In this document: positions 18,191 through 25,645 of the stretch, in pieces | Layout of the letters: each line of letters starts with the position of its first letter | Numbering within the stretch: the stretch's first letter is position 1 | From: Pontibacter silvestris | GTDB lineage: Bacteria > Bacteroidota > Bacteroidia > Cytophagales > Hymenobacteraceae | NCBI RefSeq assembly: GCF_020907275.1 | Contig: NZ_JAJJWI010000026.1 | Coordinates: forward strand, 1-47,345 | Direction: 5' to 3' | Length of the DNA stretch: 47,345 bases | Made by a program: the position numbers and the translations under genes | Notes under the pieces: model-generated | The model's database searches: none | What the model was told of the DNA's origin: nothing | What the model saw: the letters and a program-made list of their open reading frames with translations, nothing else

Positions 18191-19071
18191 AACAATGTCT
18201 TTTGAAGTTTACTGTTATTTTCACTTTTCATTTTGAAAAGAGCAGCGGCACCCAAAATTGCTGCCTTATCTATCCCTGAGGGCTCTACTATAAGCTGATC
18301 TGTGACAAGTTTAAAAGGGAAAGTCGCTATACTTTCTCGCATAGTCTTTTCAAAGAAAGGATAACACTTACTGACAGATCCACCTAAGAATATAGCCTCC
18401 GGAGACAGGGCATATAAAATAACCTTTATGGCGTTTCCTAAATGATAGCCAAACTGATGAAGTACTTCTAAAGCTTGCTGATTGCCATCTTTTGCTAATA
18501 ACTGCACTTTCTTCCCTGGCATACCACACTTATTCAAAAAGAACTTACCGCTGCAGTAATCCTCAATGGTCTGGTCTAAGTAGGGTACACCTCCAAACTC
18601 ACCTGCACAGGAAAGGGTGCCTGAGTACAGGCTATTGTTGATAATGATACCTGTTCCAAAGCCGGTACCTAATGTTATACCAACAATATTTTTCAGATCT
18701 TTGGCTTTGCCATATATTTTTTCTCCTAACACAAAAGAGTTGGCATCGTTGGTGATGTAGACAGGCTTTTGGAAATGCTCCTCCAGGTACTTTTTGAGGT
18801 GCACTTCTTTCCAGGAGGGGATATTCTGTACACCGCATACAACTCCATTCTTTTCATCAACCAACCCTGGTACACCTATGCCTATCCCTAAAGTATCTGT
18901 ATCGAACAGTTGCTCGATACCACTGATTATTTCGCCTACAATCTGTTCTTTGGGAGCATAAGCAGAAGTTGTAAGTTTGATTTCACTAATAACATCACCC
19001 TCCTGAACGATGCCGATGTGTGTTTTTGTGGCACCGATGTCAATGCCTACGATTTTTTGACTTTGCTGCAT
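18187..19071 (-). CDS. ROK-family sugar kinase (GlcNAc, ManNAc or glucose)
   Basis: A 294-residue cytoplasmic kinase of the ROK family. It has the phosphate-binding motif DIGATKTH (11-18), GVPGLV (67-72), the catalytic Asp109 in ITNDANSF, and the second ATP motif GITLGTGFGTG (131-141). There is no N-terminal helix-turn-helix, so it is an enzyme rather than a repressor. The usual ROK zinc motif is missing: the expected Gly-His after GEFG reads GEFGGVPY, and no CxCGxxGC follows, though C173 lies nearby. It is translationally coupled to the GH20 gene and follows the NagB-like fusion. Phosphorylation of imported GlcNAc is the most economical role, but substrate cannot be read from the sequence. 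Confidence 0.88.
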   Translation of the reverse strand: MQQSQKIVGIDIGATKTHIGIVQEGDVISEIKLTTSAYAPKEQIVGEIISGIEQLFDTDTLGIGIGVPGLVDEKNGVVCGVQNIPSWKEVHLKKYLEEHFQKPVYITNDANSFVLGEKIYGKAKDLKNIVGITLGTGFGTGIIINNSLYSGTLSCAGEFGGVPYLDQTIEDYCSGKFFLNKCGMPGKKVQLLAKDGNQQALEVLHQFGYHLGNAIKVILYALSPEAIFLGGSVSKCYPFFEKTMRESIATFPFKLVTDQLIVEPSGIDKAAILGAAALFKMKSENNSKLQKTLL

Positions 19072-19122
19072 TTCTCTATTAAAATGGTGACAATGATCTC
19101 AGCCGGTTTGCTGTTGATGGTT

Positions 19123-19157
19123 TACCGTTTGCCGGTAAAGAAAACCGGCAAACGGTA
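19123..19157. repeat. 14-bp perfect stem between the NagB-like and kinase genes
   Basis: TACCGTTTGCCGGT (19123-19136) pairs with ACCGGCAAACGGTA (19144-19157) around a seven-base loop AAAGAAA. No T tract follows on the minus strand, so it is not a plain terminator. GCCGGTTT at 19102-19109 can pair with AAACCGGC at 19142-19149, giving an alternative fold. It could be a differential-expression stem, attenuator or operator. Confidence 0.6.
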
Positions 19158-19185
19158 CGATACCGGGCTGTCGTTGAAAGAATGT

Positions 19186-21108
19186 TTATTCAAACCTCCA
19201 TCTGACAAAAGCCTCCATGGCCTCATAATCAGCCAATCCTAATTGGTCATAGCGACTTGCTGTCTCTCGGTTACGTTCCTCCGCCCTGACCCAGAATTCC
19301 CTCGCATCATCGCCCGGAAATACTGGTGTGTCTTTCTGTGACTGATGCTTAAAGATGGCATTGCGCTTACGCACTACCTCCTGTGGAGAGAGTGGCACGG
19401 CCATCTCAATCTCGTGGGTCTCAAATTCATGCCAGGCTCCTCTATACATCCACAGCCAGCAGTTTTGGGCCCACTCCTCAGTTTGGCGCAGGCGGTTCAT
19501 TGCCTCTATGATAATTCTGAAGCAGACAACATGGGTGCCATGAGGGTCAGCAAAATCACCTGCAGCAAATACCTGGTGAGGTTTTACTTGTTGCAACAGT
19601 GCCATTGTCTGCTCAATGTCTTTGTTAGTGACAGGGTTCTTCTTCGTTTTTCCAGATTCGTAGAAGGGTAGGGCCATAAAATGAATGTGCTCATCAGGCA
19701 AGCCGGCATATCGGGCACCGGCGATAGCTTCACTCTTACGAATAAAAGCTTTTACCTGTCGTACTTCCTGCGTGTCCAGCTGGTTAGGTTCCTTTTGTTC
19801 CAGGAACTGGCGTGTCTGTTCGTAAACAGACTGCAGCTTAGAGCCGTCCTGGCCTATGCTCCTGTTGAAGTCGATGGCAAATTCCATATAGCGTAGCACA
19901 TCATCGTCCCATACAGCTGTGTTGCCCGAAGTCTGATAAGCTACATGTACTTGGTGCCCCTGGTCAACTAAACGAATAAAAGTACCCCCCATGGAGATCA
20001 CATCGTCGTCTGGGTGAGGAGAGAAGATAAGTACCCGCTTCTGCGCTGGCTCAGCCCGTTCAGGGCGTTGGGAGTCGTCTGCTCCCGGTTTGCCTCCTGG
20101 CCAGCCGGTGATGGTGTGCTGAAGCTGATTGAAAATATTGATATTGATGTTATAGGCTGGTCCCCGTTCGGTAACCAGTTGGGCCATGCCGTTGTTATTG
20201 TAGTCTTCTTCGGTGAGCTTAAGGATAGGTTTCTCAAGTTTACATGATAGCCATATGACAGCCTTTTTGGTTAGTTTCTCATCCCAGGCGCAGTCCTTAA
20301 CCAGCCAGGGCGTATCGAAGCGGGTAAGTTCGGAGGCTGCCGCCTCATCAAGTACAAACTCCACATTATCGGATAGTTGCAGGTATGTTGCCGGCACCTC
20401 CCCAGACATTTCTCCCTCCACAGCTTTACGTATGATAGGGGCTTTCTTTCCGCTCCAGGCCATCAGGATAATCTCTCGGGCCTTAAAGATGGTGCCGATG
20501 CCCATAGTGATGGCTTTGGTCGGCACATTCTCTTTGCCCCCGAAGTCACGGGAGGCATCGCTGCGGGTCAGTTCGTCGAGGGTTACCAGGCGGGTGCCGG
20601 AGTTAGGGGCAGAGCCAGGCTCGTTAAAGCCGATGTGGCCGGTGCGTCCGATGCCTAAAATCTGCAGGTCCAGTCCTCCCAGTGCCTCAATCTTTCGTTC
20701 ATAGTCCAAGCAAAAGCTGTGTACCTGCTCTTTCGGAAGAGTGCCGTCGGGGATGTGGATATTCTCCCTGTCTATGTCGATATGATTAAAGAGGTTCTCG
20801 TTCATGAAGGTGACATAGCTCTGGGCAGCGGTAGGCTGCATGGGGTAATACTCATCCAGGTTGAAGGTGATTACATTGCGAAAGCTCAGGCCTTCCTCCC
20901 GGTGCAGGCGTACCAGCTCGTCGTACACGCCCACTGGGGTGGCGCCGGTGGCAAGCCCCAGCACCACCTGCTCCTTGTTTTGCTGTTTTTCTCTGATCAA
21001 CCGGGCGATGCGTTCGGCAACCCGAACTGAGGCAATCTGCTGGTCCGGGTACACCGTAACGGGCAGCTTCTCAAAACGCGTCTCTTCCAGTAAGTTTAAT
21101 CGTGCCAT
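19186..21108 (-). CDS. NagB-like domain fused to PIG-L/LmbE deacetylase-like domain
   Basis: A 640-residue two-domain cytoplasmic protein. Residues 1-300 are a glucosamine-6-phosphate deaminase/isomerase-like domain (GLATGATPVGVY 51-62, FNLDEYYPM 82-90, GIGRTGHIGFNEPGS 152-166). Residues about 355-640 are a PIG-L/LmbE-type zinc-dependent deacetylase domain with HPDDD (365-369) and DPHGTH (521-526). Compared with E. coli NagB, D72, H143 and E148 are kept (D85, H158, E163) but the position of D141 is Thr156. Proteins with this fusion are known in Bacteroidota and often annotated as NagB-like. Deacetylation and deamination of GlcNAc-6-P by one protein would explain why no nagA is seen nearby; this is inference. 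The gene is visibly more GC-rich than its neighbours. Confidence 0.88.
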   Translation of the reverse strand: MARLNLLEETRFEKLPVTVYPDQQIASVRVAERIARLIREKQQNKEQVVLGLATGATPVGVYDELVRLHREEGLSFRNVITFNLDEYYPMQPTAAQSYVTFMNENLFNHIDIDRENIHIPDGTLPKEQVHSFCLDYERKIEALGGLDLQILGIGRTGHIGFNEPGSAPNSGTRLVTLDELTRSDASRDFGGKENVPTKAITMGIGTIFKAREIILMAWSGKKAPIIRKAVEGEMSGEVPATYLQLSDNVEFVLDEAAASELTRFDTPWLVKDCAWDEKLTKKAVIWLSCKLEKPILKLTEEDYNNNGMAQLVTERGPAYNININIFNQLQHTITGWPGGKPGADDSQRPERAEPAQKRVLIFSPHPDDDVISMGGTFIRLVDQGHQVHVAYQTSGNTAVWDDDVLRYMEFAIDFNRSIGQDGSKLQSVYEQTRQFLEQKEPNQLDTQEVRQVKAFIRKSEAIAGARYAGLPDEHIHFMALPFYESGKTKKNPVTNKDIEQTMALLQQVKPHQVFAAGDFADPHGTHVVCFRIIIEAMNRLRQTEEWAQNCWLWMYRGAWHEFETHEIEMAVPLSPQEVVRKRNAIFKHQSQKDTPVFPGDDAREFWVRAEERNRETASRYDQLGLADYEAMEAFVRWRFE

Positions 21109-21245
21109 AAAAAGTTGATGTAATTATTCAGTATAAATAATTGGTAGTGTGTTATGCGTATGATGGCAATTGATTGTCAAACAAAGCCATTGCTTAGACT
21201 ATTATCCTATAACAAGTTGTTATCTAATGTATTGACTTTAGGTTG

Positions 21246-21264
21246 TGCAGCTTTTAAAGCTGCA
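21246..21264. promoter_or_regulatory. 19-bp palindrome, candidate ROK-repressor operator
   Basis: TGCAGCTTT-T-AAAGCTGCA is a perfect palindrome with one central base, 138 bases upstream of the NagB-like fusion and just downstream of the ROK repressor gene. It lacks a T tract in either direction (A tracts lie on the plus side), so a binding site is likelier than a terminator. A sugar-responsive ROK repressor encoded next door is the obvious candidate ligand. Confidence 0.4.
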
Positions 21265-21316
21265 GCCAAAAAACTGTAATATGTTTATGCAATTTATTAA
21301 TGAATAGGTAGTCACT

Positions 21317-22573
21317 TTACCACCTTGATAACTCCATGTGACTTTCAAATATATTCTCCATAACAGTAGCTACAGATCCCATTATACCTGCATCCTTACC
21401 TAGTTCTGATACGGCTATGGTTGTTTTCTCTCTTAGCTGTGTCATGCAATAAGTATTAATGGAATGCTGTATGGGAGTAGTTATATACTGCTTTGCCTCG
21501 GCAATTTTACCACCAAGTATAATTAGTTCTGGATTAAATAACTGAATAAGAATAGCAATGCCTTTTCCTAAACTAATGCCTATCTCTGATAGAATATTAA
21601 TGGCGTACTGATCTCCGTTATTTGCTGCATCAATCACAAGTTGTGGTTCAATTTGATCTATTTCCTGGTCTGACAACTTGTTTAACAGTGAATTCTGACC
21701 TGACTTTATTCCTTCTTTTGCTTTTTTTGCAAGTGCAATTCCAGAAGCTACTGTTTCCAGGCAACCCCGCTTTCCGCAATGGCAGAGAGCTCCTTCATCT
21801 ACAAGGGGGATATGTCCGAATTCTCCTGCAAACCCGGATGTGCCGCTACGGAGCTTCCCATCCATGATGACACCCATACCTATACCCCAATCCATGGAAA
21901 GCACCAGTACATCTCTTCTGCCATTCGCCAGACCAAAACGGTACTCTGCTAATGTTGCACTTTTAACATCGTTTTGTATATAGACAGGCTTGTTAAACTT
22001 TCTCTCTAGTAGGTGTTGCAGGGTTTCAGATTCTTGGGAAGTAAGTAGGTATGTGTAGTTATTACCTTCTTTTGAAGCTACCAGACCTGGCATACTAATG
22101 CCTATACCCATTAATTTTTTCGGGTCTATTCCTGAAGACAATATTAATTGATGAGCACAGGTATAGAGGTGATCTACTGCACTTAAATCTTTAGTGATTT
22201 CAAGTGAGTAAGTCTGTACCTCTGTTATGTTATTATTGTTGTTATCAAAAATGGCCATCCTGGTCTTAAACCGTTCCATGTGGATGCTCAGGACAAACAG
22301 TGAGTTGTTGCGAAGGCCATATAAATCCGGCTTTCTTCCGCCTATAGATTTTCCTCTTCCTTGTTTTTCTACAAGACCTTCAGAAACAAGCTCGTTTAGC
22401 AGAGACATAGAGGTAGGGGAACTGATACTAAAGCGACTGCATATATCAGCGTTGGTTTTGGAGCCCTTTACATAGAGGTGCTTGATAATCTTAATCTTCT
22501 GCAGATGCTTTTTTCGCTCTACGTTATTAAGATTCTCTAAATACGTTTCTTCCAGCGCTAGCAGCGAACTCAT
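21317..22573 (-). CDS. ROK-family transcriptional repressor (NagC/XylR type)
   Basis: A 418-residue regulator. Residues about 20-80 form a winged helix-turn-helix (NADICSRFSISSPTSMSLLNE followed by a GLVEKQGRGKSIGGRKP wing), and the rest is a ROK sugar-binding domain. It has GISMPGLV (158-165), EFGHIPL (251-257) and the zinc motif CHCGKRGC (264-271) that the neighbouring kinase lacks. Such proteins release operator DNA on binding a sugar or sugar phosphate such as GlcNAc-6-P. It is the first gene of the minus-strand glycan locus, 208 bases before the NagB-like fusion. It is the only local regulator seen; no hybrid two-component or ECF sigma/anti-sigma gene lies in the locus. Confidence 0.9.
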   Translation of the reverse strand: MSSLLALEETYLENLNNVERKKHLQKIKIIKHLYVKGSKTNADICSRFSISSPTSMSLLNELVSEGLVEKQGRGKSIGGRKPDLYGLRNNSLFVLSIHMERFKTRMAIFDNNNNNITEVQTYSLEITKDLSAVDHLYTCAHQLILSSGIDPKKLMGIGISMPGLVASKEGNNYTYLLTSQESETLQHLLERKFNKPVYIQNDVKSATLAEYRFGLANGRRDVLVLSMDWGIGMGVIMDGKLRSGTSGFAGEFGHIPLVDEGALCHCGKRGCLETVASGIALAKKAKEGIKSGQNSLLNKLSDQEIDQIEPQLVIDAANNGDQYAINILSEIGISLGKGIAILIQLFNPELIILGGKIAEAKQYITTPIQHSINTYCMTQLREKTTIAVSELGKDAGIMGSVATVMENIFESHMELSRW

Positions 22574-22699
22574 CGTTTCAATCTTTAGTATGTTTAAAGA
22601 AACTTAATATTTTCTTTAATTCAAAACACTTTTATTATTTTTTTATAAAAGATGTTCTGGTATGTGTAAAATATAGTTTAATAAAGAGATAAGTAGCTA

Positions 22700-22740
22700 C
22701 AATGCCCAATAAACATGGTTCACATATTTATTGGGCATTG
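22700..22740. repeat. 14-bp inverted repeat with 13-base loop
   Basis: CAATGCCCAATAAA at 22700-22713 is the exact reverse complement of 22727-22740. No T tract follows in either direction. It lies 127 bases upstream of the ROK repressor start and could be an operator, a leader stem or the relic of a small mobile repeat. Confidence 0.6.
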
Positions 22741-23128
22741 GGTTTCTTACCTGTTCATGGCCCTGAACTAATCAAAGGCCTGATGTGAGATTTTTTAAGA
22801 AGAGCAATAACTACAGCTACGAGTACATTCCTAGGCAGGACTCCACCTGTGCAGTACAACTTTAACATATAGTCACCTTATGTCGGGAGCCAGTATTAAT
22901 AAGGTGTAACACGGAGATGACATGGCTTTTTTACCTCCTGCTGGAAAGTTGCAGTTGAACTTCCTTTCTAATTCAGGTGGAGCGGAATCAGACCCTGAAT
23001 TCACTACTATTCGCTACTTCAACCCCTACTATTAAGTAGTCGCAGTCCCTACTAATAGCTATGCAAGATTGGCTAGCAGCAGCGATTGACAGCCGTAGCA
23101 TCAGCTTCTACCTTTGCTGCTGTTTAGA

Positions 23129-23146
23129 ATAATTATAAATAATTAT
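23129..23146. promoter_or_regulatory. Fur-like AT-rich palindrome before receptor operon
   Basis: ATAATTAT-AA-ATAATTAT is a palindrome built of two copies of a self-complementary octamer, 118 bases upstream of the TonB receptor start. It resembles the ATAAT-rich Fur box in composition and symmetry but matches the classic 19-bp consensus only partly. The siderophore-type operon downstream makes an iron-responsive site plausible. Confidence 0.3.
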
Positions 23147-23263
23147 GAGATTCATGAAAAATTAAGTGCAAAATTCTAATCTGGCAAAAGCGATTTAACC
23201 CTAGCTGAGAGGCTCAACAGCTGTTTTTCAGCCTTGAATTTGAAAAGATATATCTGATTAACC

Positions 23264-25615
23264 TTGAAAAGACATATACTCTATAGCTTCATTTTATTTC
23301 TTCTTCCTTTAGGGCTAAAAGCCCAGAAGAATGACTGTTCCATTTCAGGCATTGTCAGGTCTCAGGAGGGAAAGGCACTGCACCAGCTTTATGTTTACCT
23401 GCAAAACTCTTCTTATTTTACCGAAACAGCTGTGGATGGCAGCTATAAACTGTCTGTTCCCGCTGGTGAATACTATATCATATGCTCTGGCCTGGGATAT
23501 GAAAAGAAAATAGTTCCTGTTACTTTGAAACCAGGACAAAAGTTAGAGTATGATTTTACGCTGGCTTTGGAGCCTGACATGGTCTTTGAAGAGGTAGAGA
23601 TTGTTGGAAAATCAGCTCTTCAGGATGTGAAGGAATCGGCTTACAATGTAGTGGCTGTTGATGCAAAGGCGCTGCATAACACTACCATGGATGTTTCGCA
23701 GGCTCTTGAGAGGGTTTCAGGCGTAAGGGTGAGGCAAACAGGCGGGGTAGGATCAGAGGTAAACCTTTCTTTGAACGGGTTCAGCGGGCGCCATGTCAAG
23801 TTTTTTATAGACGGAGTTCCGATGGAGGGTTTCGGGTCTGCTTTCCAGATTAACAACCTGCCCGTTAACATGGCCGAGCGTATTGAAGTTTATAAAGGAG
23901 TGGTGCCCATTAGCTTTGGCTCTGATGCACTGGGCGGAGCGATCAATATTGTTACCAACGACCGTACCAACAGCTTCTTGGATGCTTCCTACTCTTTCGG
24001 ATCATTCAACACGCATAAGTCATATGTTAACGCAGGCTATACTTCCAAGTCTGGCTTTACGGCCAACATTAACGCTTTCCAGAACTACTCTGATAACAAC
24101 TATTGGGTGAGTGCTAAAATATTGGACCTGGAGGGTAACCTCTTCTTACCGGAAAAGCAACGGGTAAGGCGCTTTCATGATAAATACCACAACGAAACTG
24201 TAATAGCCAAATTTGGTGTGGTTAATAAGCCTTTCGCAGACCGATTATTGCTTGGCTTTACCTGGGGGAATGAGTATGATGAGATCCAGCATCCTGCAGA
24301 TATGAGTTTTGCCTACGGAGAGCGGTTCAAAACTGCGGAAACGCTTATGCCTTCCTTGCTCTACACCAAAAGTAACCTCTTTGCCAAAAACCTGAATGTT
24401 TCCTTAAGTGCCAACTATAATTTTGGAGGTGCCATGAATGTGGATACGGCCAGGGTGAGGTACAATTGGCTGGGAGAACACATAGAGCGCAAAAACAGGG
24501 GGGAACTGGCTTACTCGCTTTATAAATACCATAACCGCAATGGGGCAGCAAACGCGAATTTAACTTATACTTTCTTAGGCAAGCACGCCTTTACCCTTAA
24601 TAACGTTCTTTCCACCTTTTCAAGGACAGGCCACAACGAGGCAGAACCATCCCCGATAGATGATTATCCGCGGGAAACGATCAAAAATGTGCTGGGAGTT
24701 GGATACAAATTCGACTATAGTGAGAAGTGGAGCACTTCTTTTTTCCTGAAACACTATAAGAATACGGTTAATACTTACGCAGATCCAGACGGAGGAAGCG
24801 ACTATCAGAACTTCAAGCTCACTACCGAAAATGACGGATACGGCGTGGCAAGTACTTACTTTCTCAGAGAGAACCTTCAGCTAAAGGCTTCTTACGAAAA
24901 AACATACCGCTTACCCACGGGCCGTGAGTTATTCGGGTCAGGAGACGGAGTAGAAGTAGGGAACGTAAGCCTGAGCCCAGAAAACAGCGATAATTTTAAC
25001 TTGGGTCTTAACTATAGCTTTATAATAAACGATAAGCATGCCTTTACGGTGGACGGCAGCTTTATTTATCGCAATATAAAAGACTATATCAGGCGAGAGA
25101 TAAGCCAAACTAGGGGAACGGCTCAATCGATAAATGAAGGGCTTGTTCGTAACATGGGTGTTGATGCAGAGGTGCGCTACTCCTACGGAAAGCTCTTTAC
25201 GATAGGAGGCACCGTTGCTTTCCAGGATATACGAAATAAGCTCAAGTACCAGAACAACCGCACTGTTGTCAGCACTACTTATAACGACCGTGTGCCTAAC
25301 GTGCCTTATCTGTACGGTAACGGAGACTTTACCTTTTTCCTGAATGATGCCTTCAGGAAAGGAAACACACTTAGCCTTAGCTATAACCTCCTGTATGTGC
25401 ACCAGTTCTATTACGATTGGCCAAGCTATGGCGGTATAACCATTCCTACACAGCTTTCACACGATCTGTACTTTACCTATGGCCTGAAACAGGGGCGCTA
25501 CAATTTATCGCTGGAATGCAAAAACATCCTGAACGAGGACCTCTACGACAACTACAGCTTACAGCGGCCAGGTAGAAGTTTTTCGGCAAAAGTCAGATAC
25601 TTTATCAGTAAATAA
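23264..25615 (+). CDS. TonB-dependent outer-membrane receptor, siderophore type
   Basis: A 783-residue receptor starting at a TTG codon; an in-frame stop lies three codons upstream and no ATG is available near the signal peptide. Parts are a signal peptide (about 1-20, ending LKAQ), a carboxypeptidase-like regulatory domain (about 26-108), a plug (about 115-230, with ALERVSGVRVRQTGG, FIDGVPMEGFG and VYKGVVPISFGSDALGGAIN), and a 22-strand-type barrel ending in VRYFISK. The plug motifs are those of iron-siderophore or cobalamin receptors, not of SusC. The following DUF4374 lipoprotein and IroE-like esterase support a ferric-siderophore substrate; the ligand itself is inferred. Confidence 0.9.
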   Translation: MKRHILYSFILFLLPLGLKAQKNDCSISGIVRSQEGKALHQLYVYLQNSSYFTETAVDGSYKLSVPAGEYYIICSGLGYEKKIVPVTLKPGQKLEYDFTLALEPDMVFEEVEIVGKSALQDVKESAYNVVAVDAKALHNTTMDVSQALERVSGVRVRQTGGVGSEVNLSLNGFSGRHVKFFIDGVPMEGFGSAFQINNLPVNMAERIEVYKGVVPISFGSDALGGAINIVTNDRTNSFLDASYSFGSFNTHKSYVNAGYTSKSGFTANINAFQNYSDNNYWVSAKILDLEGNLFLPEKQRVRRFHDKYHNETVIAKFGVVNKPFADRLLLGFTWGNEYDEIQHPADMSFAYGERFKTAETLMPSLLYTKSNLFAKNLNVSLSANYNFGGAMNVDTARVRYNWLGEHIERKNRGELAYSLYKYHNRNGAANANLTYTFLGKHAFTLNNVLSTFSRTGHNEAEPSPIDDYPRETIKNVLGVGYKFDYSEKWSTSFFLKHYKNTVNTYADPDGGSDYQNFKLTTENDGYGVASTYFLRENLQLKASYEKTYRLPTGRELFGSGDGVEVGNVSLSPENSDNFNLGLNYSFIINDKHAFTVDGSFIYRNIKDYIRREISQTRGTAQSINEGLVRNMGVDAEVRYSYGKLFTIGGTVAFQDIRNKLKYQNNRTVVSTTYNDRVPNVPYLYGNGDFTFFLNDAFRKGNTLSLSYNLLYVHQFYYDWPSYGGITIPTQLSHDLYFTYGLKQGRYNLSLECKNILNEDLYDNYSLQRPGRSFSAKVRYFISK

Positions 25616-25645
25616 ATTTTAACCAAACCTTTCTAAAAACAAATT

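Larger units (their letters stand above)
22574..23263. other. 690-bp intergenic region with several inverted repeats, no gene
   Basis: This stretch separates the minus-strand glycan locus from the plus-strand receptor operon and must hold both divergent promoters. I see no convincing reading frame. Short inverted repeats are present: 14 bp at 22700-22713/22727-22740 (CAATGCCCAATAAA), 8 bp at 22874-22881/22899-22906 (CACCTTAT), 8 bp at 22970-22977/22994-23001 (AATTCAGG), and an AT-rich one at 23129-23146. CCCTACTATTA and CCCTACTAATA form a near direct repeat around 23025-23055. Confidence 0.6.

Noticed and set aside
20213..20704. 163-codon plus-strand frame opposite the NagB-like gene
   Set aside because: Antisense to a well-supported domain, with no family pattern of its own; a shadow of GC-rich coding sequence.
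24938..25402. 154-codon minus-strand frame inside the TonB receptor
   Set aside because: Opposite a clear barrel-coding region; no motifs and no start context.
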